The notes: generated by a model not told the origin, from the letters alone. A DNA stretch of 64,000 nt from Curvibacter soli (GCF_029211125.1 NZ_JARGEN010000014.1:69908-133907); one strand, 5' to 3'. Shown: positions 19,993-28,706, counted from the first letter of the stretch. Made by a program: numbers and translations.

Positions 19993-20337
19993 TTACCTAG
20001 GCAGGGCGACCATGGTGGTAGGCGACTTAAGCGCCGTGCTGGGCAGGAGCTGGCGCAGGATCACGTCGGCGATGCCGAACGCATGCTGGCCGGCCATGGC
20101 ATCGGCCACCAGCGTGTCGGCCAGGTCGAGCATGTCCTCGTTGACCCGGTCGTGGTAAATGCTGTCCTCGCCGGCCAGCTCGCGCGTGCTGCGCCGCATG
20201 CCGCGCAGCATTTCGGTGATGAAGAGCCCTTCGAACTTGCGTGCGGCGTCGCTGGCCTTGGCGTGCAGAACCGGGTCCGTGCCAGCGGCAGCCGCATCCG
20301 CAGGCGTGGTTGGCAGGGTGGGATCGAGCATGGACAT
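19993..20337 (-). CDS. flgJ: FlgJ rod-cap domain protein (no muramidase domain)
   Basis: Only 114 residues long, it corresponds to the N-terminal rod-capping domain of FlgJ: the segment KASDAARKFEGLFITEMLRGMR is the family signature. The C-terminal glucosaminidase domain of the E. coli/Salmonella protein (about 310 residues) is absent. A separate gene at 27264-28022 encodes just that domain, so the two activities are split over two genes. It lies 15 bases after flgI in the rod/hook operon. A GAGGAGG site precedes the start. Confidence 0.88.
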   Translation of the reverse strand: MSMLDPTLPTTPADAAAAGTDPVLHAKASDAARKFEGLFITEMLRGMRRSTRELAGEDSIYHDRVNEDMLDLADTLVADAMAGQHAFGIADVILRQLLPSTALKSPTTMVALPR

Positions 20338-20352
20338 GGTATGGAACCCTCC

Positions 20353-21495
20353 TCAGATCACGATCAATTCGCCCTCGATGGCGCCGGCCTGGTCCAGCGC
20401 CTGCAGAATCGCCATGAGGTCGTCGGGCGACGCCCCGATGCTGTTGATGCTGTCCACGATGGTCTGCAGGCTGGTGCCTGCCGCCAGCTTGAACATGTGC
20501 CCGGAGCCCTGCTCCACGCTCACCAGCGACTGCGGCACCACCTGGGTCTGGCCGCCGCGGCTGAAAGGCGCCGGCTGGCTCACCGCAGGCTGCTCGGAAA
20601 TAACCACCTTGAGGTTGCCGTGCGACACCGCGGCGGGCCGCACCCTAACGCCGTCGGCGATCACCACCGTGCCCGTGCGCGAGTTGAGGATGACCTTGGG
20701 CATCTCCTCGCCCACATCCACGTTCAGCGCCTGCAGTGCCGCCACGAAGCTCACGCGCTGGGTCGGATTGGCCGGGGCCATGACCTCGATGCTTGTGGCG
20801 TCGTGCGCGCTGGCAATCTCGCCGTAGCGCCGGTTGATGGTAGTGACGATGTTGGTGGCGGTCTGGAAATGCGGCCGCCGCAGGCTCAGGCGCACGGTGC
20901 CACCGGCGTCGAAGTCGCTTTCGATCTCGCGCTCGATGCTCGCGCCGTTGGGCACGCGCCCCGCCGTCGGCGTGTTGACCGTGACGCTCGACCCGCTGGC
21001 ACCCTGGGCCATGACGCCGCTGATCACCAGATTGCCCTGCGCCAGCGCATAGACCTCGCCGTCCGCTGCGCGCAGCGGGGTCAGCAGCAGCACGCCGCCG
21101 CGCAGACTCTTGGCGTCCCCCATCGACGAAACCGTGACGTCGATGGTCTGGCCCTTGCGATAGCCGGGCGGAAAGGTGGCACTGACCATGACGGTGGCGG
21201 TGTTCTTGAGCTTGGGGTCGGTGCGCTCGGGCATCTTCACACCGAACTGCTTGAGCATGTTCAGCACCGACTGGCCCGCGAACTTGATCTGCGTTCCGTC
21301 GCCGCTGCCGCGCAGGCCCACCACGATGCCGTAGCCGATCAACTGGTTCTCGCGCACGCCCTCCACCTGCACCAGATTGCGCAGCGCCTGCTGGGCTGCC
21401 TGGGCCACGCCCGGCAGGCCGCAGGCGAGCGCGCCGCACAGCGCCAGCCGGCCAAGAAATCGGAAGAAGCAAGTGGATGCAAAGGTAGGGCGCAT
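20353..21495 (-). CDS. flgI: Flagellar P-ring protein FlgI
   Basis: The 380-residue precursor has a signal peptide (RLALCGALACGLPGVAQA-A) and then the typical mature start LRNLVQVEGVRENQLIGYGIVVGL. It forms the periplasmic P-ring around the rod. Further family segments are MPKVILNSRTGTVVIADGVRV and LKAAGTS-like MFKLAAGTSLQTIVDSINSIG near the end. It lies between flgH and flgJ in the standard order. Confidence 0.95.
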   Translation of the reverse strand: MRPTFASTCFFRFLGRLALCGALACGLPGVAQAAQQALRNLVQVEGVRENQLIGYGIVVGLRGSGDGTQIKFAGQSVLNMLKQFGVKMPERTDPKLKNTATVMVSATFPPGYRKGQTIDVTVSSMGDAKSLRGGVLLLTPLRAADGEVYALAQGNLVISGVMAQGASGSSVTVNTPTAGRVPNGASIEREIESDFDAGGTVRLSLRRPHFQTATNIVTTINRRYGEIASAHDATSIEVMAPANPTQRVSFVAALQALNVDVGEEMPKVILNSRTGTVVIADGVRVRPAAVSHGNLKVVISEQPAVSQPAPFSRGGQTQVVPQSLVSVEQGSGHMFKLAAGTSLQTIVDSINSIGASPDDLMAILQALDQAGAIEGELIVI

Positions 21496-21513
21496 GGCAA
21501 CTCCGCAGGTCGA

Positions 21514-22203
21514 TCAGAAGGGCATCCAGGGACTGACGAAGAAGCGCGTCAGCCAGCCTGCCGAATTGGCATCGGCCAATGTGCCGCGCCCGGAATAGGC
21601 TATGTTGGCGTTGGCGATGCGCTGCGACGACACGCGATTGTCGGTATCGATGTCGCCGGGGCGCACATAGCCGCTCAGGCGGATAAACTCCTCGCCCTGG
21701 TTCAGGTACAGGCTTTTCTCGCCCTGTATCAGCAGCAGGCCGTTGGGCAGCACGTTGTGCACGATCACCGTGATGGCGCCTCGCAGCGTGTTCTGCTGCG
21801 TGCTCGACGCGGTACCGTTGAAGTCGTTCTGCGACTCCAGACCGATGTCGGTCCGGAGCGTCTTGCCGCGGAAGGTGGACGGCGCGATCGACAGGCTGCT
21901 GCCCTTGCCGAACTGGGTGTCGGCCTGCTTGCTGGCCTGCGTGGTTTCCTGCAGCACCACGGTGAGCACGTCGCCGGGCCGGAAGGCGCGGCTGTCGGAT
22001 GTGAGCAGCCACGGAGTCTGCGGCACGAACACGCCGCCCGCCTGCCCCTTGCGCGCCACGGGAGGCTCGGACTGCGGGAACGGCTCCACTTCGTGCGCCA
22101 CGGGCGGTTGCGGCGGCGCTACGGCGGCGCAGCCGGCCAGCAGGGCCGCAAGCGCCAGTGCCGCGCACGCCGCTGCGCGATGGAAGAAGGCCACGCCGTC
22201 CAT
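21514..22203 (-). CDS. flgH: Flagellar L-ring lipoprotein FlgH
   Basis: The 229-residue precursor has a lipobox LLAGC with the lipidated cysteine at position 25. It forms the outer-membrane L-ring. Conserved features include GDVLTVVLQETTQASKQADT, NVLPNGLLLIQGEK and EEFIRLSGYVRPGDIDTDNRVSSQRIANANIAYSG. Its start codon overlaps the flgG stop by one base (TAATG). Confidence 0.95.
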   Translation of the reverse strand: MDGVAFFHRAAACAALALAALLAGCAAVAPPQPPVAHEVEPFPQSEPPVARKGQAGGVFVPQTPWLLTSDSRAFRPGDVLTVVLQETTQASKQADTQFGKGSSLSIAPSTFRGKTLRTDIGLESQNDFNGTASSTQQNTLRGAITVIVHNVLPNGLLLIQGEKSLYLNQGEEFIRLSGYVRPGDIDTDNRVSSQRIANANIAYSGRGTLADANSAGWLTRFFVSPWMPF

Positions 22204-22994
22204 TACCGTGCCGCCTGCGACAGGTACTGGAGCATGTTGTCGGCGGCGGACAGCACCTTGGTGTTCATCTCATACGTACGCTGGGCCGCAATCATGTCCA
22301 CCATTTCTTCAACCACCTGCACGTTCGAACCTTCCAGCGTGCCCTGCTTGAGCTTGCCCATGCCGTTCTCGCCCGCGATGCTCTCGTTGGGCGCGCCGCT
22401 GGCCGTGGTTTCCTGGTACAGGTTGCCGCCCAGCGCCAGCAAGCCGGCGGGGTTGATGAAGCTCACCAGCGTCAACTGCCCCAGTTCGTTCGGCGCCGTG
22501 GTGCCGGGCACGGAGACCGAGACCATGCCGTTCTCGCCGATGGTGACCGACGTGGCGTTGGCGGGAATGGTGATGGCAGGCTGCAGCGGCAGGCCCTGGG
22601 CGTTCACCAGTTGACCGTCGGTGTTGACCTGAAGCTGGCCGGCACGGGTGTAGGCGATGTCGCCCGTGGGCAATTCGACCTGCAGGAAGCCCTGGCCGAC
22701 GATGGCCACATCGAGCGACTGGCCAGTGGTCTGCAGCGGCCCTTCTGTGAAGGTCTTCTGCGTGCCGAGCAGGCGCGTGCCCGTGCCCAACTGCGTCCCC
22801 AGCGGCGTGGACGCCACGTTAGCGCTCTGCTGGGTGCCGGGCTGGGCGTCGACCTGGTAGAACAAATCCTCGAAGACCACGCGGTCGCGCTTGAAGCCGA
22901 CAGTGTTGACGTTGGCCAGGTTGTTGGCGATGGCCTGCAGCTTGGCGTCCTGCGCCTGTACGCCGGTCTTGCTGATCCACATGGCGGGGTTCAT
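22203..22994 (-). CDS. flgG: Distal rod protein FlgG
   Basis: The 263-residue protein builds the distal rod. It opens MNPAMWISKTGVQAQDAKLQAIANNLANVNTVGFKRDRVVFEDLFYQ, with the NNLANV..GFK family motif, and closes with GTLEGSNVQVVEEMVDMIAAQRTYEMNTKVLSAADNMLQYLSQ. Length is the same as in E. coli FlgG (260). Confidence 0.96.
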   Translation of the reverse strand: MNPAMWISKTGVQAQDAKLQAIANNLANVNTVGFKRDRVVFEDLFYQVDAQPGTQQSANVASTPLGTQLGTGTRLLGTQKTFTEGPLQTTGQSLDVAIVGQGFLQVELPTGDIAYTRAGQLQVNTDGQLVNAQGLPLQPAITIPANATSVTIGENGMVSVSVPGTTAPNELGQLTLVSFINPAGLLALGGNLYQETTASGAPNESIAGENGMGKLKQGTLEGSNVQVVEEMVDMIAAQRTYEMNTKVLSAADNMLQYLSQAAR

Positions 22995-23044
22995 GTCGTT
23001 CTCCTGAAAGTCGGGCTAAAGGGTTCTGGGCTCTTGGCGCGGCG

Positions 23045-23788
23045 TCATTCGCGCAGCAGCCGGGTATTGCCGGTGTCGGCCATGGAGTCGGCGGCGCGCA
23101 GCAGCTTCATCTGGATTTCGAAGTCGCGGCTGATGTCCATCACAGCCACCATCTCCTCGATGGCGGAAACGTTGCTGCCTTCGAGATGGCCGCCGTGCAC
23201 AGCCACCGTGTCGTCTTCCGGCAGCGCGGCGCCGTCGCGCGCAACGACCAGTCCGGCGGCGTTCTTGGCCACCTGAGCAGGGTCAGGATTGACCAGCTTG
23301 AGCCGGTCCACGGGCTGCATGTCGGTCTCTCCGGGGGCTTGCACGAGGACACTGCCGTCCTGCGCGATCTCCAGCCGCTCGTAGGGGGGCAGCACGATGG
23401 GCCCGCCCTCGCCGATCACCGGTCGGCCATTGACCGTCAGGGCGCCGTCGGCATCCACGTCGAAATGGCCGGCGCGAGTGTAGGCCTCGCCGGCCTGTCC
23501 GCCATCGCTGCTCCATTGCACCGTGAAATAGCCCTGACCGGCAATGGCGGCATCCAGGTCGCGCCCGGTTTCGCGCACCGGTCCCGAGCGCGCCGACACC
23601 GTGCTGGCCTGCAACTGGCTCAGATAGCGCGCGTCATAGCCATAGCCCGGCACCAACTGGCTCGACGCCTGCTCTAGGTCAGCCCGGAAGCCACCGGTCT
23701 CCACGTTAGCCAGGTTGTTGGCGTGCACCTGCTGGGCGTGCAATGCACGCTCGGCGCCACTCATGGTGGTGTAGATCAAGGAATCCAT
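23045..23788 (-). CDS. flgF: Proximal rod protein FlgF
   Basis: The 247-residue protein begins MDSLIYTTMSGAERALHAQQVHANNLANVETGGFRADL, a FlgF-type start, and ends with HLEGSNVSAIEEMVAVMDISRDFEIQMKLLRAADSMADTGNTRLLRE, where the DISRDFE..MK and final R are typical for FlgF rather than FlgG. It lies between flgE and flgG. Confidence 0.95.
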   Translation of the reverse strand: MDSLIYTTMSGAERALHAQQVHANNLANVETGGFRADLEQASSQLVPGYGYDARYLSQLQASTVSARSGPVRETGRDLDAAIAGQGYFTVQWSSDGGQAGEAYTRAGHFDVDADGALTVNGRPVIGEGGPIVLPPYERLEIAQDGSVLVQAPGETDMQPVDRLKLVNPDPAQVAKNAAGLVVARDGAALPEDDTVAVHGGHLEGSNVSAIEEMVAVMDISRDFEIQMKLLRAADSMADTGNTRLLRE

Positions 23789-23811
23789 GGCGTTCTATGC
23801 CCCATTGCCGC

Positions 23812-25017
23812 TCAGACCGCCTGCATCAGCGACTGCATCATCGCGCTGTTGGTCGAGATGACCTTGGTGTTGGCCTGGTAGTTGCGCTGCGCGGTCATGA
23901 GCATGACGAGTTGGGCCGACATGTCGACATTGGACTGCTCAAGCGCACCCGACTTGAGCGTGCCGGACAGGCCCGTGCCAGGCGTGGAGTACAGCGGGTC
24001 GCCGGAGGACGACGACGCAGCCCAGGCCGTGTCGCTGATCGGCACCAGCCCGTCCTCGTTGGAGAAGGTGGCCAGCGCCAGCGTGCCGGCCCGCTGCTTC
24101 AGCCCGTTGCTGTAGACCCCGAGCACCGAGCCGTCGTCGTCGATCTGCACGCCTGTGAGCACGCCCGAGGCATAACCGTTGGCTGCGTTGGTGAGCTCGG
24201 TCGTGGAGCCGCCGAAGCCGGTGGTGCCGGTGTAGTCGACATCGATCGACAGCGGGTCGGCGCCTGCCGGCGCGGCGATGGCCAAGGCCACCGGCGCGGC
24301 AGGCGCTGTCAACTGGCCCAGCGAATTGAAGGTCATGGCGGTGGTGGGGGCCAAGGCCGTGCCGTCGAAGCTGTAGTTCACGGTCACCGCGCCGGTGCCG
24401 GTCTTCACGAAGTACTGGGTCAGCGTGTGCTTGCTGCCAAGCGAGTCGAAGACAACCGAAGTGGACGAACTGTTGTAGGTGAGCGGGTTGGTCGGATCGA
24501 AGGCACCCGTCGGCACGGTCCAGTCGGACGACAGGTTGCCCACGTACTTCAGGTCAGTGGTGGGCTGGGCGGAAATCTGTCCGTCGCGCAGTTTCAGGTC
24601 TCCCAGGGGGCCCAGCGCGGCGCCCGTCAGCGGCTGGCCCGCGGCATCGTAGAGCTGGGCGTAGCCCTGCGCGCGGTGGCCGAAGCTGTCGACCACGTAC
24701 CCGTCCTTGTCGGTGCCGAAGATGCCCACACGCGTATAGGCCGGCTGCCCCGACGTATCGCGGGTGATGAAGAAGCCGCGCCCCTGGATCATGGCGTCCA
24801 TGTTGCGCCCGGTGGTCTGGGCGCTGCCGCCGATGCCGATGCTCTGGGTGATCGAACCCACCTCCACGCCCGAGGGCTGGATGCCTGCGTACATGGAGGC
24901 GAAATTGGAGCGGCTGGACTTGAAGCCGTAGGTGCCGGTATTGGCGATGTTGTGGCTGATGGTCTCCAACTGGTCGTTGATGGCGGTGAGACCGGAGAGT
25001 GCAATTTCGAAGCTCAT
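23812..25017 (-). CDS. flgE: Flagellar hook protein FlgE
   Basis: The 401-residue hook subunit starts MSFEIALSGLTAINDQLETISHNIANTGTYGFKSSR and ends LKSGALEQSNVDMSAQLVMLMTAQRNYQANTKVISTNSAMMQSLMQ, both terminal coiled-coil motifs of the family. The central domain is Thr/Gly/Ala-rich. Length is close to E. coli FlgE (402). It follows flgD after 38 bases. Confidence 0.96.
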   Translation of the reverse strand: MSFEIALSGLTAINDQLETISHNIANTGTYGFKSSRSNFASMYAGIQPSGVEVGSITQSIGIGGSAQTTGRNMDAMIQGRGFFITRDTSGQPAYTRVGIFGTDKDGYVVDSFGHRAQGYAQLYDAAGQPLTGAALGPLGDLKLRDGQISAQPTTDLKYVGNLSSDWTVPTGAFDPTNPLTYNSSSTSVVFDSLGSKHTLTQYFVKTGTGAVTVNYSFDGTALAPTTAMTFNSLGQLTAPAAPVALAIAAPAGADPLSIDVDYTGTTGFGGSTTELTNAANGYASGVLTGVQIDDDGSVLGVYSNGLKQRAGTLALATFSNEDGLVPISDTAWAASSSSGDPLYSTPGTGLSGTLKSGALEQSNVDMSAQLVMLMTAQRNYQANTKVISTNSAMMQSLMQAV

Positions 25018-25055
25018 GGTGGTGTCCTTTCAACGCAAAGGGTGGAGAAGAAGAA

Positions 25056-25715
25056 TCAATTGGCGCGGCCCAGGAAGCCGGTGATGTCCGCCGACGTGAC
25101 CGTGCCTATCGCAGCCACGTCGATCAGCGGGCTGCCGTCGGCGGCGAAACGCACCCCCGAGACCTGGCCGCTGAACTCTGCCGTCAGGGTCTTGCCGCTG
25201 TCGGTTTCCAGACGCACGCCGTAGCTGCCCGCAGGCAGGCCCAGCGCCACCGGGTCGATGGTGAAATGCGCCGCGCCCGCCGCATGCGGCCCGAGCGAAG
25301 TGCGGCGCGGCATGCCGTCGACGCCCGTGAGCACGAGGCTCAGTTCCGACGTATTGCTGTCGAGCACCACGCTGCCGTCGACGGGCTGGTCCGCCAACTG
25401 CACCGAGGAACTTGTGACCGACACGGTGGAGCCCATCTGGCCGCCCAGCGCCAGCACCTGCAGGTTGTTGAGCATGCCGGTGACGGCGCTGTTCTGGCTC
25501 ACCAACTTCTGCAGCGCCTCAGTCTGGCTCAGTGCGTTGAGCTGAGTGACGAACTCGCTCGGGTCGCTCGGCTCCAGCGGGTTCTGGTTCTGGATCTGTG
25601 CCACGAGCAGTTTCAGGAACATGTCGGACATGCCCGCCGCGCCGTTGGCGGCGACGGTGGACGCGTCCGCAGCAGCCTGGCTGGACTGCGAAGCTGTAGA
25701 AGCGGTGGTTTCCAT
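25056..25715 (-). CDS. flgD: Hook scaffold (cap) protein FlgD
   Basis: The 219-residue protein is the hook cap required for FlgE polymerisation. The N-terminal segment MSDMFLKLLVAQIQNQNPLEPSDPSEFVTQLNALSQTEALQKL contains the FlgD hallmark Q.QNQ.P..P.....F..Q......E. The start METTASTAS at 25715 lies 4 bases after the flgC stop; longer starts would overlap flgC extensively. Confidence 0.94.
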   Translation of the reverse strand: METTASTASQSSQAAADASTVAANGAAGMSDMFLKLLVAQIQNQNPLEPSDPSEFVTQLNALSQTEALQKLVSQNSAVTGMLNNLQVLALGGQMGSTVSVTSSSVQLADQPVDGSVVLDSNTSELSLVLTGVDGMPRRTSLGPHAAGAAHFTIDPVALGLPAGSYGVRLETDSGKTLTAEFSGQVSGVRFAADGSPLIDVAAIGTVTSADITGFLGRAN

Positions 25716-25719
25716 GGTT

Positions 25720-26145
25720 TCAGCCCTCTCCAAGGCGCAGCAGCGCCTGTTGCATTGACTTGACGCGGCCCAGCACCTCGACATTGGTCTCGAAGGCGCG
25801 CGACGCGGCCATCATGTCGGTCATCTCGGCCACCGGATTCACGTTGGGGTAGAACACCTCGCCATCGGCATTGGCCAAGGGGTTGTCGGGCTCATAGGCG
25901 CGGCGCACGGGCTCGGTGCTTTCCACCACGTCGAGCACCTGCACGCTGGCCCCGGGCAGTTGGCCCGAGCCCATGCCGTCGGTGCTGAACACCGACGCGA
26001 ACACCGGCTTGCGCGCGCGGTAGGCGGCGGCCTCGGTTCCCGAGGCCGACTGGGCGTTGGCCAGATTGCTGGCCACGGTGTTGAGGCGCACGGTCTCGGC
26101 CGCCATGGCCGAGCCTGCGATCTGGGCGATGCTGCGGAATGCCAT
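25720..26145 (-). CDS. flgC: Proximal rod protein FlgC
   Basis: The 141-residue protein begins MAFRSIAQIAGSAMAAETVRLNTVASNLANAQSASGTE, a FlgC start, and contains YPNVNPVAEMTDMMAASRAFETNVEVL, the C-terminal motif including NVNPV.EM..M. The ATG at 26145 is preferred to a GTG at 26151 that overlaps the flgB stop; either could be used. Confidence 0.94.
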   Translation of the reverse strand: MAFRSIAQIAGSAMAAETVRLNTVASNLANAQSASGTEAAAYRARKPVFASVFSTDGMGSGQLPGASVQVLDVVESTEPVRRAYEPDNPLANADGEVFYPNVNPVAEMTDMMAASRAFETNVEVLGRVKSMQQALLRLGEG

Positions 26146-26147
26146 GG

Positions 26148-26516
26148 TCACTGCCCCACAATGGCCTTGGCCAGGCCCTTGAGCTTCATGTTCACGAAAG
26201 TCAGGCTGGCCTGGAACTCCGAGGCGTTCTGCGAAAAAGCCGCCTGCTCCATGCCCAGTTCCACCGTGTTGCCGTCGCGGCTCGGGTGGTAGGGCACGCG
26301 GTACTGAAGATCCGCGTCGCCGGACTCGAAAGCCAGGCCGGCGGCGCCATCATCGGCCTGCACGCTCTGCAGCACGGCGCCGAAGTCGATGTCGCGCGCC
26401 TGGTAGCCCGGCGTGCTTTCGTTGGCGATGTTGGAGGCCAGTACCTTGGTGCGTTCGGCCCGCAATCTGAGGGTATCCTGATGGACCCCCAGGGCTTTGT
26501 GGAAGTCGATGCTCAT
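26148..26516 (-). CDS. flgB: Proximal rod protein FlgB
   Basis: The 122-residue protein begins MSIDFHKALGVHQDTLRLRAERTKVLASNIANESTPGYQARDIDF and ends with FVNMKLKGLAKAIVGQ, both typical of FlgB. AAGGA lies 8 bases upstream of the ATG. It is the first gene of the flgBCDEFGHIJKL-lafW unit. Its start codon coincides with that of the divergent flgA, so its promoter must lie within flgA coding sequence or further upstream. Confidence 0.94.
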   Translation of the reverse strand: MSIDFHKALGVHQDTLRLRAERTKVLASNIANESTPGYQARDIDFGAVLQSVQADDGAAGLAFESGDADLQYRVPYHPSRDGNTVELGMEQAAFSQNASEFQASLTFVNMKLKGLAKAIVGQ

Positions 26517-27279
26517 GCGCTTTCCTTTCATCAGGTGGATGCACGGTGTGAAATTCGCGGCAGGGCTGGCAGCGGCGCTGCCACTGGCCTGCGTAGCCGC
26601 GCAGCCACAGCCGCCGCAGGCGCTGCCCCCGGCAATCGCCAAGGCGCTGCAGCAGTTCCTGGCCGGGCAGGCCCAGGCCCGAAAGCTCGACAACGCGGCC
26701 TTCGAGCTGACGCTGCTCGGCGCCGCTGCGCCGTTCGAGGACTGCAGATCGCCGCTGGCGGTCGACGGCATCGACATGCGCCGCATGAGCCGCATGCGCA
26801 TGGCCGTGGCCTGCACCGACACGGGCCATGCCTGGCGGCAGGAGTTGAAGGTGCGCGCGGATGCCACCGCCGATGTGGTGGTGGCCGCCGGCCCCATCGC
26901 GGCGCGCAAGGCCATCGCGGCAGCCGACCTGGACGTGGCGTCCCGTTCCCTCGACAGCCTCGACGACGCGACTTCGGACATCGACGCGGTCGCCGGCAAG
27001 TCCAGCCGCAGGTCGCTGCGCGCCGGCCAGGTGGTGATGGCGCGGTTCCTCGAAGCCTCGGTGCTGGTCAAGCGCGGACAGGCCGTACGCATCTCGGTCC
27101 GGCGCGGCGGCGTGGAGGTGGACGGCAGCGGCGAAGCCTTGGATGCCGGCGCACTGGGCGATGTGGTGCGCGTGCGCAACGCAAGCAGCGGCAAGACCAT
27201 CCAGGCCCGTGTGACGGGGGAAGCAGCGGTGGAGCCGGTGGATTCGTCCATGCCTTCTTCCTCTCAATCGGCCAACTGA
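26515..27279 (+). CDS. flgA: FlgA, chaperone for P-ring assembly
   Basis: The 254-residue precursor has a signal peptide (FAAGLAAALPLACVAA) and the SAF domain of FlgA: VVVAAGPIAARKAIAAADLD, then RRSLRAGQVVMARFLEAS and VLVKRGQAVRISVRRGGVEVDGSGEALDAGALGDVVRVRN, the usual C-terminus. FlgA assists P-ring (FlgI) polymerisation in the periplasm. The ATG at 26515 has GGAAG 8 bases upstream; ATG 26539 is the alternative. It diverges from flgB, as in E. coli, and its 3-prime end overlaps the convergent muramidase gene by 16 bases. Confidence 0.88.
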   Translation: MRFPFIRWMHGVKFAAGLAAALPLACVAAQPQPPQALPPAIAKALQQFLAGQAQARKLDNAAFELTLLGAAAPFEDCRSPLAVDGIDMRRMSRMRMAVACTDTGHAWRQELKVRADATADVVVAAGPIAARKAIAAADLDVASRSLDSLDDATSDIDAVAGKSSRRSLRAGQVVMARFLEASVLVKRGQAVRISVRRGGVEVDGSGEALDAGALGDVVRVRNASSGKTIQARVTGEAAVEPVDSSMPSSSQSAN

Positions 27280-28022
27280 GCGCGCGAGGACGCCTGCAAC
27301 TGTCGCGCCACGCGCACGAACTTCGCGGCGTAGTCGGGGTCGGTCGCATAGCCGCCGCGCACCAAGCCCGCGGCGAAGGCCTGCGCATCGGCGCCCGTCT
27401 GTAGCGCGCCGCGATAGCCCGGGTTGTTCAGCAGCAGGCGGGCATAGTCTCGGAAGGCACTCGCATCGTCAGGGTAGCTGCGAAAGCTCTCGGTCTTCTT
27501 CAGTGCGGCGCCATCCTCGAACTCGGTCGTCAGCGATTCGGCAACCCCGCCCATCCAGCCACCGCCGGCCTTGATGCCGAAGTAGTTGTGCGTATCGTCG
27601 CCACTGCCCGTCTCGCGCAGCGGGCGCTGACCCCAGCCCGACTCCAGTGCCGCGTGGGCCACCACGATCTCGGGCGCCACGCCCAGGCTTTGTGCAGCCT
27701 CGCGCGCCCATGGCGCGATACGGTCCAGAAACTCGCCGCGCCGGGTGGCAGATGCGACATCTATGCTTTCAGCCGTTGCGGACACGGCGGACACGGGCTC
27801 TGTCATGCGCGCGCGCAGGGCACGGGCCTCCGCGCGCATGGACCACGCGGACAGTGTGCCCGCATCGTCCTGCCCCGACTGGATGAAGCGGTGAACTTCC
27901 GCCTGCACCTGCGAGTAAAGCGCGCCAAAATCCTGTGCAGGCGCCACCTGCAGCGGCAAGGCAATGCGCTGCATCTCGCTGGCGAACGCGGCGCCGGCCT
28001 GGAGTGCTTCAGCCCGGAGCAT
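27264..28022 (-). CDS. Stand-alone flagellar glucosaminidase (FlgJ C-terminal domain type, GH73)
   Basis: The 252-residue protein has an N-terminal Ala/Arg-rich segment (about 1-95) and then a GH73 glucosaminidase domain equivalent to the C-terminal half of Salmonella FlgJ. APEIVVAHAALESGWGQRPL contains the probable catalytic Glu127, followed by HNYFGIKAG and a C-terminal GYATDPDYAAKFVRVA. It would open the peptidoglycan for rod passage. No signal peptide is visible, so it is presumably exported through the flagellar route or kept at the rod. It overlaps flgN by 14 bases and so belongs to the flgM-flgN unit. Confidence 0.84.
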   Translation of the reverse strand: MLRAEALQAGAAFASEMQRIALPLQVAPAQDFGALYSQVQAEVHRFIQSGQDDAGTLSAWSMRAEARALRARMTEPVSAVSATAESIDVASATRRGEFLDRIAPWAREAAQSLGVAPEIVVAHAALESGWGQRPLRETGSGDDTHNYFGIKAGGGWMGGVAESLTTEFEDGAALKKTESFRSYPDDASAFRDYARLLLNNPGYRGALQTGADAQAFAAGLVRGGYATDPDYAAKFVRVARQLQASSRAQLAD

Positions 28023-28437
28023 AGATATCCACCTCCATATCCAGCACGCGCTGCATGATCTCGTGCTGTTCCACCATCAGGCGGCAGTTGCGCATGTTCT
28101 GGGCCTTGCATTCGTTCACGAGGTCTTCCAGAACGCCCCACCACGCTTCCAGCGCCTCGCGGGCGGTACGCGGCAGCGCCTCCAGCAGCAGCGGCATGGC
28201 CGCAGGCAGCCCGCTGCCCATGAGGAACCGGGCCAGCGCCATCCGCTCCTCGCGCCGCTCTTCCAGGCGGCCCGTCAGCGCCACGATGCGCTCGGCCAGA
28301 TCGGTCAGCACCAGGGTCTCGTGGCGCAACGCGGCGCCGAACTGCGCCGACAGCATGCTGCGCAGTTCATGGTAGTCGTCCACGTCGGCACGCACGCCTT
28401 CCATGAGGCGCGCCACGCTGCGCTGGCGCTCATTCAT
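28009..28437 (-). CDS. flgN: FlgN-type export chaperone, lateral type
   Basis: The 142-residue, mostly helical, charge-rich protein lies directly after flgM with an ATGA overlap, the usual flgMN pairing. FlgN proteins chaperone the junction proteins FlgK and FlgL. Sequence similarity to E. coli FlgN is low; the assignment leans on length, helical character and position. The stop overlaps the start of the glucosaminidase gene. Confidence 0.75.
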   Translation of the reverse strand: MNERQRSVARLMEGVRADVDDYHELRSMLSAQFGAALRHETLVLTDLAERIVALTGRLEERREERMALARFLMGSGLPAAMPLLLEALPRTAREALEAWWGVLEDLVNECKAQNMRNCRLMVEQHEIMQRVLDMEVDIYAPG

Positions 28438-28706
28438 CGGCTGCTCCCGTGGTAGCGCATCACCAGCGCGGCAAGGCGCGATGCGTCGAAGGGCAGTTCG
28501 CCGCGCGCCAGCGCATCGCGTATCTCCGCCACACGGGCTGCGTCCACCGCGGGCATATCAGCCAATGCCGCGCGCGCGGGCTGCAGCACCGCAGAGTGAA
28601 TCTCGGTCTTCTCGGCGGCAGTCGGCGCGGGCGCCGTGGCATGGCCGGCATCCGCTGCCTGCGCGGCGGGATGGAGTTCCGGACCGGATGTGGAGGTAAT
28701 GCGCAT
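28434..28706 (-). CDS. flgM: Anti-sigma-28 factor FlgM, lateral type
   Basis: The 90-residue protein begins MRITSTSGPELHPAAQA and has the FlgM C-terminal sigma-binding helices: VDAARVAEIRDALARGELPFDASRLAALVMRYH. It would hold the FliA at 30732-31457 inactive until hook completion, when it is exported. The start at 28706 is chosen over 28733 because MRI..T is the usual FlgM opening. It is followed by flgN with an ATGA overlap and preceded by motB after 76 bases. Confidence 0.86.
   Translation of the reverse strand: MRITSTSGPELHPAAQAADAGHATAPAPTAAEKTEIHSAVLQPARAALADMPAVDAARVAEIRDALARGELPFDASRLAALVMRYHGSSR

Noticed and set aside
19951-22614. An 887-codon open frame opposite flgJ, flgI, flgH and flgG
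   Set aside because: Low-complexity His/Gly/Arg composition, no domains and full overlap with four recognisable flagellar genes.
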